Assembly: GCA_003166915.1 (NCBI GenBank)
Contig: PMUK01000094.1
Coordinates: 1 to 40,066, forward strand
Length of the DNA stretch: 40,066 bases
Reading direction: 5' to 3'
Source: Candidatus Cybelea palsarum
Lineage (GTDB): Bacteria; Vulcanimicrobiota; Vulcanimicrobiia; Vulcanimicrobiales; Vulcanimicrobiaceae
Shown: positions 1 to 6,614 of the stretch, piece after piece
Numbering within the stretch: the first letter of the stretch is position 1
How the letters are laid out: every line of letters begins with the position of its first letter
Position numbers and translations under genes: made by a program
The notes under the pieces: generated by a model
Database searches by the model: none
Seen by the model: the letters and a program-made list of their open reading frames with translations, nothing else
Told to the model about the DNA's origin: nothing

Positions 1-16
1 CATTGGTTGACCCTTC

Positions 17-39
17 TCCACAAAGTGGAAAGTGTCCAC
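17..39. repeat. Alternating TCCAC/GTGGA motifs at the left edge
   Basis: Three alternating 5-bp motifs are seen: TCCAC (17-21), GTGGA (25-29) and TCCAC (35-39), so each neighbouring pair forms a small inverted repeat. The surrounding sequence is more AT-rich than the rest of the window. Upstream of an integrase, such short repeats could be arm-type recombinase sites or an operator. That reading is inference only. A short open frame on the minus strand (ATG near 57) also runs off the left edge here and is not recognisable. Confidence 0.25.
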
Positions 40-189
40 GGAACCCTGGCAGCTTCATACCAAGTTAAACAACTACGTATATTATACCACAATTCCTTGC
101 TTAATGTAAGCCTTGCGACCTTGGTACATTGCTTGCCATTTTTGGCCCTGATGCTCGTTTCTGGCCCCGAGGCATGGTAAAAGATTCTT

Positions 190-1341
190 GTGAAGACAAA
201 ACGAGCGCGTCGCCGCAAGGGCGAGGGTAGCATCTTCTTCCATGAAAAACTCGGTCGCTGGACTGGTGTTGTCTCCAAGGGACGAGGGCCCGATGGTAGG
301 CGCATACGAAATCAGGTTTACGGAGCCACCGAGGGTGCCGTCGTAGCGAAGCTCAAAGAGATCGACCGTGAGATCGCGTCCGGCCGGCGAAAGGGCACGA
401 CTGCCCAATGGGTAGAGCATTGGCTCGAAGAGGAAAAGCGTCCTAACCTCGCGGCTTCAACGTATGCGGTCTACGAAGTGGCGTGGCGCGTTCACACTAA
501 GCCGCTAGTGGGCGACTTCCGGTTAGACCGTTTCGGTCCCGACGACGTGCGAGATGTTCTTACTAAACTTCGGGCCAAGAAATGCGGAGGCCGCACTTTG
601 CAAGTCGTTTGGAAAGTGATGCGGGCCGCATTCGACGCCGCCATTTTGCAGGAAAAGTACCCTCGCCCCAATCCTTGGCGAGCGGTTTCTACGCCCCGGC
701 ATGACTACAAAGAACCGCACGTCCTGACGGACGCCGAGGCTCGGAGTTTTCTTGAGGCCGCAAAGGAAGACGCATTCGAGGCGGTTTGGCTTCTGGCGCT
801 CTTCGGCGGATTGAGACTCGGAGAGTGCCTCGGTCTTCAATGGCAAGACGTAGATTTTAAGTCAGGTCGGATAGACATTCGGCAAGGGGCGACAGAAGTC
901 AACGGTAGCATCCAAGTCGGCAAACTCAAGACGAAGAGCAGCCGCCGCGAAATAGTCGTCGGCAAAGTCGTGACCGATGCCCTACGGCGTCGGCACCAGG
1001 CCGCCGACAAGGAGGGCCACAAGTCGCCCTTCTGCTTCACATCCCCAACGGGCGATCTTCTGAGCCGTACTTACATCCGGCGCAGGCATTTTCAAAAGGT
1101 CTGCAAGACCGCCAACATTACCGACCCGCATCCGCATGATCTCCGCCATAGCATGACGGCACATGGCTTGGCCGCTGGCCTGTCTCCCATCGTGGTCGCT
1201 GCACGACTAGGTCACGGCTCGACGAGAATGACCCTTGATCGCTACGGCCACCAATTACCCGGACAACAGCGTGAGGCCGCGAGGGTTCTCGAACGCCGCT
1301 TTGGCGCAAAAGCAACGGCAAAAAGCGACGATAGGTTGTAA
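190..1341 (+). CDS. Tyrosine recombinase / phage-type integrase
   Basis: A 383-residue site-specific recombinase, full length for the family. The N-terminal 60 residues are a basic arm-type DNA-binding region, a SAM-like core-binding domain spans roughly 65-165, and the catalytic domain follows. The catalytic set is complete: R209 (GGLRLGE), a Lys near 246-250, H316 and R319 (HDLRH), H342 (LGHG) and the nucleophile Y352 (DRYGH). The GTG start at 190 gives the expected basic N-terminus; no strong Shine-Dalgarno is visible. The gene points at the 3' end of tRNA-Gly 85 bases downstream, the classic arrangement for an element integrated in a tRNA. The local base composition is less GC-rich than the housekeeping genes, consistent with transfer. 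Excision or integration activity is inferred from the family. Confidence 0.95.
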   Translation: MKTKRARRRKGEGSIFFHEKLGRWTGVVSKGRGPDGRRIRNQVYGATEGAVVAKLKEIDREIASGRRKGTTAQWVEHWLEEEKRPNLAASTYAVYEVAWRVHTKPLVGDFRLDRFGPDDVRDVLTKLRAKKCGGRTLQVVWKVMRAAFDAAILQEKYPRPNPWRAVSTPRHDYKEPHVLTDAEARSFLEAAKEDAFEAVWLLALFGGLRLGECLGLQWQDVDFKSGRIDIRQGATEVNGSIQVGKLKTKSSRREIVVGKVVTDALRRRHQAADKEGHKSPFCFTSPTGDLLSRTYIRRRHFQKVCKTANITDPHPHDLRHSMTAHGLAAGLSPIVVAARLGHGSTRMTLDRYGHQLPGQQREAARVLERRFGAKATAKSDDRL

Positions 1342-1391
1342 TTTAGGCTGTAAATAGCCCTAAAGGTGGGCTTCTCCGGATTTCTAGGATA

Positions 1392-1425
1392 ACGAAAAAG
1401 CCTTATTGTGAAAGGCTCGTTTCGT
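1392..1425. terminator. Hairpin abutting the tRNA-Gly 3' end
   Basis: ACGAAA and AGCCTT at 1392-1404 pair with AAGGCT and TTTCGT at 1411-1425 with a small bulge, and the right arm stops one base before the CCA of tRNA-Gly. Read on the minus strand the stem is followed by a T-rich stretch, so it fits an intrinsic terminator for the tRNA operon. It could equally end integrase transcription from the other side, or be part of the attachment site. Confidence 0.5.
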
Positions 1426-1450
1426 TGGAGCGGGCGGCGGGAATCGAACC
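1426..1450. other. Probable attachment-site core (3' end of tRNA-Gly)
   Basis: The integrase gene ends 85 bases from the tRNA-Gly 3' end. Integrases of this family commonly recombine within the T-arm or anticodon-arm to 3'-end segment of a tRNA and restore it. The 3' half of this tRNA is therefore the likely core. The second copy that would prove it should lie left of the window and is not visible here. The exact limits are a guess. Confidence 0.4.
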
Positions 1451-1499
1451 CGCGACTCTTGCTTGGAAGGCAAGGGCATTACCACTATGCAACGCCCGC
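1426..1499 (-). tRNA. tRNA-Gly (anticodon TCC)
   Basis: A 74-base cloverleaf with the acceptor stem GCGGGCG/CGCCCGC, discriminator T and an encoded CCA. The anticodon loop CTTCCAA gives anticodon TCC, which reads GGA/GGG glycine codons. The T-arm contains GGTTCGATTCC. It lies 5 bases downstream of tRNA-Tyr on the same strand, so both are probably cut from one transcript. CCA is encoded here but not in the other two tRNAs of the window. Confidence 0.95.
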
Positions 1500-1504
1500 G
1501 ACTC

Positions 1505-1589
1505 TGGGCAGGGCTGGATTTGAACCAGCGTAGCGCTTTCGCGCACCAAATTTACAGTCTGGCGCCATTAACCACTCGGCCACCTACCC
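1505..1589 (-). tRNA. tRNA-Tyr (anticodon GTA)
   Basis: An 85-base class II tRNA with a long variable arm, as expected for bacterial tRNA-Tyr. The acceptor stem is GGGTAGG/CCTGCCC with discriminator A, and the anticodon loop CTGTAAA gives GTA. CCA is not encoded, so it needs nucleotidyltransferase maturation. It is the first tRNA of the minus-strand pair with tRNA-Gly. Confidence 0.95.
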
Positions 1590-1769
1590 ATGAAGACTCT
1601 TTAAACGTGGCTGACCTGGGTACGATACTGCAGCTATCCGCTCCTCGGCAAGGTGATGCCGCTTGCTTCCCAAAGGGGTCCTCATGGCCTTCTCATGTGC
1701 CCCCAACGTGGGTACCTTACCATGGAAGCTATAGCAAACTCGCCTTCGCCTTTTGGAGTTTGGACAGGA

Positions 1770-2633
1770 ATGGCGCGCCCAGCGACTCTTGCGGTTACCG
1801 CCCTCGTAGGGCTTCTCCTTACTGGATGCAGTGCGGCATTTGGTCAATTCGATGTTTCACTTCCCGCTGCCGGTGACGACGTGCAGACCGTTAGCGACGC
1901 GGCCGATTCCCTCGTCGCCCACCGTGGATCCGCGACGCAGAACGCGAAAGCCGCCATCGGCGTCACGGACGCGCTGGGCTCGATCGTCCGCGACATCAGC
2001 ACCGACGAGCGCATACTCTCCGGCGGGGCGCATCCGCGCAAAGAAGGCGCGCGCGTACGCCGAGTCCTGTCGCTATCGCAGTTGGTGCTACGCCCAAGCG
2101 GTGGCGGCGTCTCCGGATACTGCCAGAGTTCCGCGGGCTACAGCCTCAAAGGAATTCCGTCGCTCGATGAAACCTTCGGCTGGCAGAGCGGCGCGTACTC
2201 CGGCGGTGCGCGTGCGACTGGAGACCGCGGATTTTCCACGTGGTCCGCAAATGCGATCGGCGAAGCCGTGCAGGCTCCGATCGGAGGACTCTCGATCGCG
2301 CGCAGCGGCAGCGCAAGCTGTCCGATGTTGGCGCCCACGTTCTCCGTGCGCGGCGCGACGGCTGGCAACGCGTTTTCGATTCCAATCACGCTAACGTATC
2401 ATCACGGAACGCTGTGGAACGTCAGCGTGAGCAATGCAAGGTTTGCCGGCGGCGAAAGCCTCGACGTGGCCACGTCTTTTGGCCGGCCGCACCGGATTAC
2501 CGGCACGATCGCAAATGGCAGCACCGAATTGGCGACGTTCCATACGAACGCCTACGGCGAAGGCACCCTCACAATCACGAGTACCGGCGCCCAATACGCG
2601 ATCGCTGACTGGATCGTCACCGCAACGCCCTAG
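1770..2633 (+). CDS. Predicted lipoprotein of unknown function
   Basis: I do not recognise this 287-residue protein. Starting at ATG 1770, it opens with a short positive stretch, a hydrophobic segment and a lipobox LTGC near residues 16-19, so the mature protein should be lipid-anchored at that cysteine. A GGAG at 1755-1758 lies 11 bases upstream; the longer frame back to 1653 adds 39 residues that would bury the signal peptide. After the anchor comes an Ala/Asp-rich probably helical segment (about 25-75), then a Gly/Ser/Thr-rich, beta-like region with two cysteines about 70 residues apart (GYCQSS and SCPML). The C-terminal 90 residues read like an Ig-like or adhesin-like beta sandwich. It stands alone between tRNA-Tyr (divergent) and the HNH gene. 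Confidence 0.7.
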   Translation: MARPATLAVTALVGLLLTGCSAAFGQFDVSLPAAGDDVQTVSDAADSLVAHRGSATQNAKAAIGVTDALGSIVRDISTDERILSGGAHPRKEGARVRRVLSLSQLVLRPSGGGVSGYCQSSAGYSLKGIPSLDETFGWQSGAYSGGARATGDRGFSTWSANAIGEAVQAPIGGLSIARSGSASCPMLAPTFSVRGATAGNAFSIPITLTYHHGTLWNVSVSNARFAGGESLDVATSFGRPHRITGTIANGSTELATFHTNAYGEGTLTITSTGAQYAIADWIVTATP

Positions 2634-2730
2634 TCCGGCGTCGCGCCCTCTAGCGAATTAATGCATCGCTCGTAAAAGCGAAGCACCTGTCGGCCATACA
2701 GGTGGCACACCGGCATCGTAGCATCGTCCC

Positions 2731-3192
2731 ATGAACCCCAAGAAGTTTCGCGGATGCTGCACGAACGGATGCGGCAACGAAATAAAAACGGGCGCGACCA
2801 AGTATTGCTCGTTCACATGCCAGCATGATTTTCACTTTCGAAAGCGGGCCGAGCTACTCGAATCCGGGTCATACCCTTTTATTCGCTCGACGACGTTCTT
2901 GCGGAGATACCTGATTCGCCGTCTCGGCGAGCGCTGCAGCAGGTGCGGCTGGGCGGAACGGCACCCAACGACGAAAAAAGTCCCTATCGAAATCGAGCAT
3001 ATCGACGGGAATTGGGAAAATAATCGTTTGACCAATTTAACGCTGCTCTGTCCCAATTGCCATGCGCTTACCCCGACGTTTCGTGGCCTTAACCGAGGAC
3101 GAGGTCGAGCCCATCGCCTGGGTGGCCGCGCCAACCAGATTTCAAGTCCCGCATCAAGCGCGGTGCAAGACCTCCGCGACCTCAAAAGGTAA
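2731..3192 (+). CDS. Free-standing HNH endonuclease
   Basis: A 153-residue protein with two zinc-binding parts. The N-terminal 30 residues hold four cysteines (CCTNGC and KYCSFTC), a small zinc ribbon. Residues about 68-115 form the HNH core: CSRCGW, IEHIDGNWENN (metal-binding His near residue 90), and CPNCHA (C108, C111, H112). The basic tail RGLNRGRGR is typical of phage and homing HNH nucleases. There is no Shine-Dalgarno before the ATG; a TAGCAT lies 7 bases upstream, so the mRNA may be leaderless. No intein, intron or partner gene surrounds it. Its position, 38 bases upstream of tRNA-Thr, suggests a mobile or phage-derived gene. DNA cleavage is inferred from the fold. Confidence 0.9.
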   Translation: MNPKKFRGCCTNGCGNEIKTGATKYCSFTCQHDFHFRKRAELLESGSYPFIRSTTFLRRYLIRRLGERCSRCGWAERHPTTKKVPIEIEHIDGNWENNRLTNLTLLCPNCHALTPTFRGLNRGRGRAHRLGGRANQISSPASSAVQDLRDLKR

Positions 3193-3230
3193 TTCGGGCG
3201 TCATCGATGCAGTTGGAGTTGTTGACGCGC

Positions 3231-3303
3231 GCCGACGTAGCTCAGCTGGTAGAGCATCACACTTGTAATGTGAGGGCCGTGGGTTCGAGTCCCACCGTCG
3301 GCT
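3231..3303 (+). tRNA. tRNA-Thr (anticodon TGT)
   Basis: A 73-base cloverleaf with acceptor stem GCCGACG/CGTCGGC and discriminator T. The D-arm is AGCTCAGCTGGTAGAGC and the anticodon loop CTTGTAA gives TGT, reading ACA/ACG threonine codons. CCA is not encoded. The VOC gene begins 33 bases downstream and may share the transcript. Confidence 0.95.
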
Positions 3304-3336
3304 TACTATTTATTACTACATCTGGAGATTGATACA

Positions 3337-3711
3337 ATGCCTCGTGTCGTTCATTTCGAAATCCACTCCGCGGATCCCGACGCGGCGGCGGCGTTCTACA
3401 CGTCGATCTTCGGCTGGAAGATCTCCAAGTGGGACGGACCAGTCGAGTACTGGCTCGTCCAGACCGGCGAGGAGGGCCGAGGCATTGACGGGGGCATCGT
3501 GCGGCGCCAAGGCGATGCGCCGGCCGCGGGGGCGCCGGTCAACGCCTACGTTTGCACGATTGGCGTAGAGTCGCTCGATGACACGCTGACGTCAATAACG
3601 GGCAACGGTGGGGAGATCGCCGTTGCAAAGCACGAGATACCGGGCATCGGAATTCTGGCATACTTCAAAGACCGCGACGGGAACATCTTTGGCGTAATGC
3701 AACCGGTATAA
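3337..3711 (+). CDS. VOC family (glyoxalase/dioxygenase-fold) protein
   Basis: A 124-residue single vicinal-oxygen-chelate domain made of two beta-alpha-beta-beta-beta modules. Visible marks are the opening VVHFEIHSADPDAAAAFY, the FGWKISKW segment, the central IGVESLDDT and the closing YFKDRDGNIFGVMQP. H7 (HFEIHS) and the glutamate or aspartate positions could bind a metal. The length fits the small YdeM/CFP30-like group, whose members have varied or unknown substrates, so no reaction is assigned. GGAG 9 bases before ATG 3337 supports the start. The [2Fe-2S] gene follows after 15 bases, probably in the same operon. Confidence 0.88.
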   Translation: MPRVVHFEIHSADPDAAAAFYTSIFGWKISKWDGPVEYWLVQTGEEGRGIDGGIVRRQGDAPAAGAPVNAYVCTIGVESLDDTLTSITGNGGEIAVAKHEIPGIGILAYFKDRDGNIFGVMQPV

Positions 3712-3726
3712 GCGCGACAATCCTTC

Positions 3727-4071
3727 ATGCAAAAGGTTAGCCCCAAATGGGCGCGCGGCGGCCTCGTGCTCGTCTGCGAGCGCTGCTTCAAAGAGCGCAT
3801 TCCCGAGGAAGACCCGGAGGTCGCCGAGCGCATCGGCGACTTTCATCTCCGCAATTGGCTCAAGGAACGGCTAAAGCAAGACGGGCATTGGGGCGCGATT
3901 CGCGCGGTGAGTACGAGCTGCTTAGACGTTTGCGCACGGGAGCGCGTCACGGTCTGCATCGAACCGCGGGACGGCGAGCGGTCAGTTATGGTCCTCGACC
4001 CGATCGCCGAACGCGAAGAGCTCTATAAGGCGATCGTGAAAATGCTCGTCGACCGCGAGGTCAAAGCGTAA
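3727..4071 (+). CDS. Thioredoxin-fold [2Fe-2S] ferredoxin-like protein
   Basis: A 114-residue protein with four cysteines in the pattern CERC near residues 17-20 and CLDVC near 65-69. This spacing matches the thioredoxin-like [2Fe-2S] ferredoxin family, and the protein should therefore be a small cytoplasmic electron carrier or cluster protein. The segment DFHLRNWLKERL is a predicted helix of the thioredoxin fold and VCIEPRDGERSVMVLDP supplies the strand region. The partner enzyme is not evident from the neighbours; the VOC gene upstream may be cotranscribed. The 3' end overlaps the convergent Kelch gene by 11 bases. Confidence 0.8.
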   Translation: MQKVSPKWARGGLVLVCERCFKERIPEEDPEVAERIGDFHLRNWLKERLKQDGHWGAIRAVSTSCLDVCARERVTVCIEPRDGERSVMVLDPIAEREELYKAIVKMLVDREVKA

Positions 4072-4984
4072 AGATCAGCAGAGTGTCGCTCTGCCTGCCG
4101 CCGCCGGGCACGGGCGCCCCGGCGGGAACATAGAGCCGCCCGTCCACGACGGCTGCGCCGGTTCCGTGGCGGCCCTCTGGAAGCGGTGCATACTCCCCCC
4201 ACCGGTTCGTTTCGGGACCGTAGGCTTCGTTGTTGGTGAATGCGCTCGTCATGCCACCCTGCTCGCCGCCGATCGCAAAGATCTTACCGTGGTAGAGCGC
4301 GACGGCCATGCCGCTCCGCGCCGTCGGCATCGCTGCACCTGACCTCCACGCGTTACTGCGAGGGTCGTAGATATCGACGTATGCCGTATTGTTGGCGGGC
4401 GTGTCGATGCGGCCGCCGATTGCATAGAGGCGACCGTCGTAGGCAACGAGACCCATGTGGTCGCGGCCGACTGGGAGCGGGGCGCGCGAAGAATATCGGT
4501 TCGTCGCCGGATCGTAGACGAGATGCGTTTGAACGCTGTGCACGTCGCGGCCCCCGACGAGGTGAATCTCGTCGCCCAGTGCGGCGACGGAAACCGAGCC
4601 GAGCGCACGCGGGAGCGGGGCAATCGGCGTCCAGCGGTTCGTCGAAGGATCGAAGACGTCGGCATCCGCCACGGCGGCGCTATTCTGCGCAGCAAATCCG
4701 CCAAACGTATACACTTTTCCGCGATAGCCGACTGCGGCGATGTGATTGAGACCGCGCGGCAACGGCGTCTCCTCGCGCCAGGTACCGCGGTCAACGTCGA
4801 AGACTTCAACCAGCGATTGATCGACGTTTCCATTGGCGTAGCCGCCGATTACATAGACGCGGTCGGCGAGAACGGCTACGGCTACCTCGCTGCGTGCGAC
4901 CGGGAGCGCCGGTCCGCTACTCCAACTTCCCGGCGCGGGCGCGAGCCCCAGCAGCAGAACCGCCGCGGCGAGACGCTTTGTCAC
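4061..4984 (-). CDS. Secreted Kelch-repeat beta-propeller protein
   Basis: A 307-residue protein with a signal peptide (MTKRLAAAVLLLGLAPAPG) followed by about six Kelch units of roughly 45-50 residues. Each unit shows the pattern hydrophobic-YVIGG ... V..YDP.TN.W...APLP (for example RVYVIGGY, KVYTFGGF, EIHLVGGR, RLYAIGGR, KIFAIGGE, RLYVPAG), giving one closed beta-propeller outside the cytoplasm. Function is unknown; bacterial Kelch proteins can bind sugars or proteins. The GTG start at 4984 lies inside a copy of the dispersed repeat (4981-5010), whose GAAGGG abuts it. It follows sigH by 63 bases in the same direction. Confidence 0.9.
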   Translation of the reverse strand: MTKRLAAAVLLLGLAPAPGSWSSGPALPVARSEVAVAVLADRVYVIGGYANGNVDQSLVEVFDVDRGTWREETPLPRGLNHIAAVGYRGKVYTFGGFAAQNSAAVADADVFDPSTNRWTPIAPLPRALGSVSVAALGDEIHLVGGRDVHSVQTHLVYDPATNRYSSRAPLPVGRDHMGLVAYDGRLYAIGGRIDTPANNTAYVDIYDPRSNAWRSGAAMPTARSGMAVALYHGKIFAIGGEQGGMTSAFTNNEAYGPETNRWGEYAPLPEGRHGTGAAVVDGRLYVPAGAPVPGGGRQSDTLLIFTL

Positions 4985-5028
4985 CCTTCGACTGCGCTCA
5001 GGATGACACTGGGAGCGCTCAGGATGCC
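4981..5028 (-). repeat. Dispersed stop-start repeat, copy at the Kelch start
   Basis: Seen on the plus strand as CCTTCGAC ... GCTCAGGATGACA, followed by a second partial copy GAGCGCTCAGGATGCC at 5013-5028. Read in the direction of transcription it ends in TCGAAGGGTGACA, whose GTG is the Kelch start codon. One of five copies in the window (others at 6586, 14398, 15123, 22778). Confidence 0.85.
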
Positions 5029-5047
5029 GTAGCTCAGCGTGACGCGG

Positions 5048-5695
5048 CTATTGGAACTCGAACTCGGCCAGATTCTTTTCGATCTTCCGCTTGACGCGCT
5101 GGAGCGCGTTGTCGATCGATTTGACGTGACGGCCCAAGTCGCGCGCCATCTCCTGATAGCTCTTGCCCTCGAGATACGATTCCAGCACCTGCGATTCGAG
5201 CTCGGAGAGATTCTGGCGAATTCGCTGACGGATATCGTCGGAGACCTCTTGTGTCACGACCAGCTCTTCTGGGTCGGAGGTCTTCTGCGAAGCCATCACG
5301 TCGAGCAACGTGCGCTCGCTGTCTTCGTCGTAGATGGGCTTGTTGAGCGAAATGTATTGGTTGAGCGGGATGTGTTTTTGGCGCGTCGCCGTCTTGATCG
5401 CGGTGATGATCTGGCGCGTGATGCAGAGTTCGGCAAAAGCGCGGAAGCTCGAAAGCTTGTCGGCCTTGAAGTCGCGTACGGCCTTGTAAAGGCCGATCAT
5501 CCCTTCTTGGATGATGTCCTCGCGGTCCGCGCCGATGAGAAAATAGCTCTTCGCCTTAATCCGAACGAAGTTTTTGTACTTGTTGAGAAGGTACTCCATC
5601 GCCAGATTGTCGCCAGTCTTCGCGATAGCCACCAGGTCTTCGTCGACCCGCTGTTGGTATTCCACTCCATCCGAGACGGGATGGGTCATTGCCAT
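5048..5695 (-). CDS. sigH: RNA polymerase sigma factor, SigH-like (sigma-70 family)
   Basis: A 215-residue sigma factor with region 2 (about residues 30-100) and region 4 (about 150-210). The segment YFLIGADREDIIQEGMIGLY, then KADKLSSFRAFAELC and QIITAIKTATRQKHIPLN, closely matches the Bacillus SigH/Spo0H core as I know it. Region 4 has the helix-turn-helix SYQEMARDLGRHVKSIDNAL. I chose ATG 5695 because it aligns with the SigH N-terminus and has GGGG about 12 bases upstream; a GTG at 5752 would add 19 residues. The gene order rlmB-sigH is that of Firmicutes, yet nothing here indicates sporulation. A near-consensus promoter at 5770-5798 can express it apart from the upstream operon. Confidence 0.93.
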   Translation of the reverse strand: MAMTHPVSDGVEYQQRVDEDLVAIAKTGDNLAMEYLLNKYKNFVRIKAKSYFLIGADREDIIQEGMIGLYKAVRDFKADKLSSFRAFAELCITRQIITAIKTATRQKHIPLNQYISLNKPIYDEDSERTLLDVMASQKTSDPEELVVTQEVSDDIRQRIRQNLSELESQVLESYLEGKSYQEMARDLGRHVKSIDNALQRVKRKIEKNLAEFEFQ

Positions 5696-5765
5696 ATCGT
5701 TGTCTGCCCCGTGAGAGATGTGCCGCATGCGCAGGCCTGAGCCCGTCGGCACGGCACGTCGAGGC

Positions 5766-6614
5766 TTAGTATATAGGAGGGTACCCCTCCCCCGTCAAGG
5801 ACGAGGCTAGCATGCGCTGCCGAAGAGCCTCGAAAATCAGGACGCCCGCGGCGACCGAGGCGTTGAGGGAAGCGACTCGACCGAGCATTGGAATCCTCAC
5901 CAGGAAGTCGCACTCGCGCTTGACCAGGGGCGCGAGCCCGCTTCCTTCGCTGCCGAAAACGAGCGCCAGATCCCGGTTGAGGTCGGCCTTCCCCAGCTCA
6001 ATTCCGGCTGGTGAGGCGTCAGCCCCGACCACCCAGACGCCCGCCTTCTTGAGCACCCGGATGGTACCGGCGATATTAGCCACTCGGGCGATTGGCAGGT
6101 AGGCCGCCGCCCCGGCGGCCGCTTTGCGGACCGTTGCGTTGATCCCCGCCGAGCGGCGCTCGGGCAAGACCAGGCCGTCGGCGCCGGCAGCCTCGGCCGT
6201 TCGGACGATCGCGCCGACGTTATGGGGATCGGTCAGGTGGTCGAGCACGACCAGCATGCGCGGCGAGCCGTCGGGACGGGGACGCGCAAGGACCTCGCCC
6301 AGCGACGCGTACGGAAACGGGGGCGCGGTCGCGATCACTCCCTGGTGCGCTTTAAAGGGAACGCGATCGAAGAATGCGCGCTGCTCGAAACGAACCGGCA
6401 CGTTGCGCTCTTTCGCTTGCGCGAGAAGTACCCGCAGCGCGGCGTCCTTTGTGCGATCCGCCGCCACCGCAATCGAACGCAGCCGCTCGCCGGCGAGCAG
6501 CGCTTCTTCGACGGCGTGGATTCCGTAGATCAAATCGTCGAAATCCAGTACGGTCCGCGGGCCTCGCTGTCTCAACCCACGACGGCCCTTCGACGAGCTC
6601 AGGACGTCGTCCAA
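5766..6614 (-). CDS. rlmB: 23S rRNA 2'-O-ribose methyltransferase, RlmB/TrmH family (SPOUT)
   Basis: A 282-residue SPOUT enzyme that methylates a guanosine ribose of 23S rRNA with S-adenosylmethionine. The N-terminal substrate-binding domain starts at YGIHAVEEAL (about residue 29). The three SPOUT motifs are present: LDHLTDPHNVGAIVRTAEA, VFGSEGSGL and IPMLGRVASLNASVAAGV, forming the trefoil knot. The family normally begins near YGIHAVEEAL; the first 13 residues (MDDVLSSSKGRRG) come from a dispersed repeat. The TTG start at 6614 overlaps cysS by 16 bases. A TTG at 6575 with AAGGG about 9 bases upstream is an equally good start and would leave the repeat as leader. It sits in the cysS-rlmB-sigH order known from Firmicutes. 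Confidence 0.93.
   Translation of the reverse strand: MDDVLSSSKGRRGLRQRGPRTVLDFDDLIYGIHAVEEALLAGERLRSIAVAADRTKDAALRVLLAQAKERNVPVRFEQRAFFDRVPFKAHQGVIATAPPFPYASLGEVLARPRPDGSPRMLVVLDHLTDPHNVGAIVRTAEAAGADGLVLPERRSAGINATVRKAAAGAAAYLPIARVANIAGTIRVLKKAGVWVVGADASPAGIELGKADLNRDLALVFGSEGSGLAPLVKRECDFLVRIPMLGRVASLNASVAAGVLIFEALRQRMLASSLTGEGYPPIY
5770..5798 (-). promoter_or_regulatory. Sigma-70 type promoter for sigH
   Basis: On the minus strand TTGACG (5793-5798) is separated by exactly 17 bases from TATATA (5770-5775). Transcription should start near 5763, about 68 bases before the chosen sigH ATG. The -10 overlaps the stop codon region of rlmB, so this is an internal promoter. The spacer contains a near-palindrome centred on GTAC. 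Confidence 0.75.
5777..5791. promoter_or_regulatory. GTAC-centred palindrome in the sigH promoter spacer
   Basis: The 15 bases GGAGGGTACCCCTCC read nearly the same on both strands and fill the space between the -35 and -10 hexamers. A repressor bound here would block the promoter. No regulator is identified, so an operator role is inference. Confidence 0.35.
6586..6609 (-). repeat. Dispersed stop-start repeat, copy at the cysS/rlmB junction
   Basis: Plus-strand CCCTTCGACGAGCTCAGGA. In the transcribed direction its CCTGAGC supplies the TGA stop of cysS (6599-6601), and in another frame it is read as the first residues of rlmB. Confidence 0.8.

Noticed and set aside
82-420. A 112-codon minus-strand frame overlapping the integrase start
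   Set aside because: Two thirds is antisense to the integrase. The end (KWQAMYQGRKAYIKQG) looks faintly excisionase-like, but that is not enough to call a gene.
1463-1876. A plus-strand open frame through tRNA-Gly and tRNA-Tyr
   Set aside because: It runs through two structured tRNAs in antisense and has no protein-like features.
3062-3268. A plus-strand open frame overlapping the HNH 3' end and tRNA-Thr
   Set aside because: It reads into the tRNA; the HNH frame is supported by motifs.
5048-5752. Evidence of endospore formation from SigH
   Set aside because: Only the sigma factor is seen; no sporulation gene is in the window, so no such claim is made.
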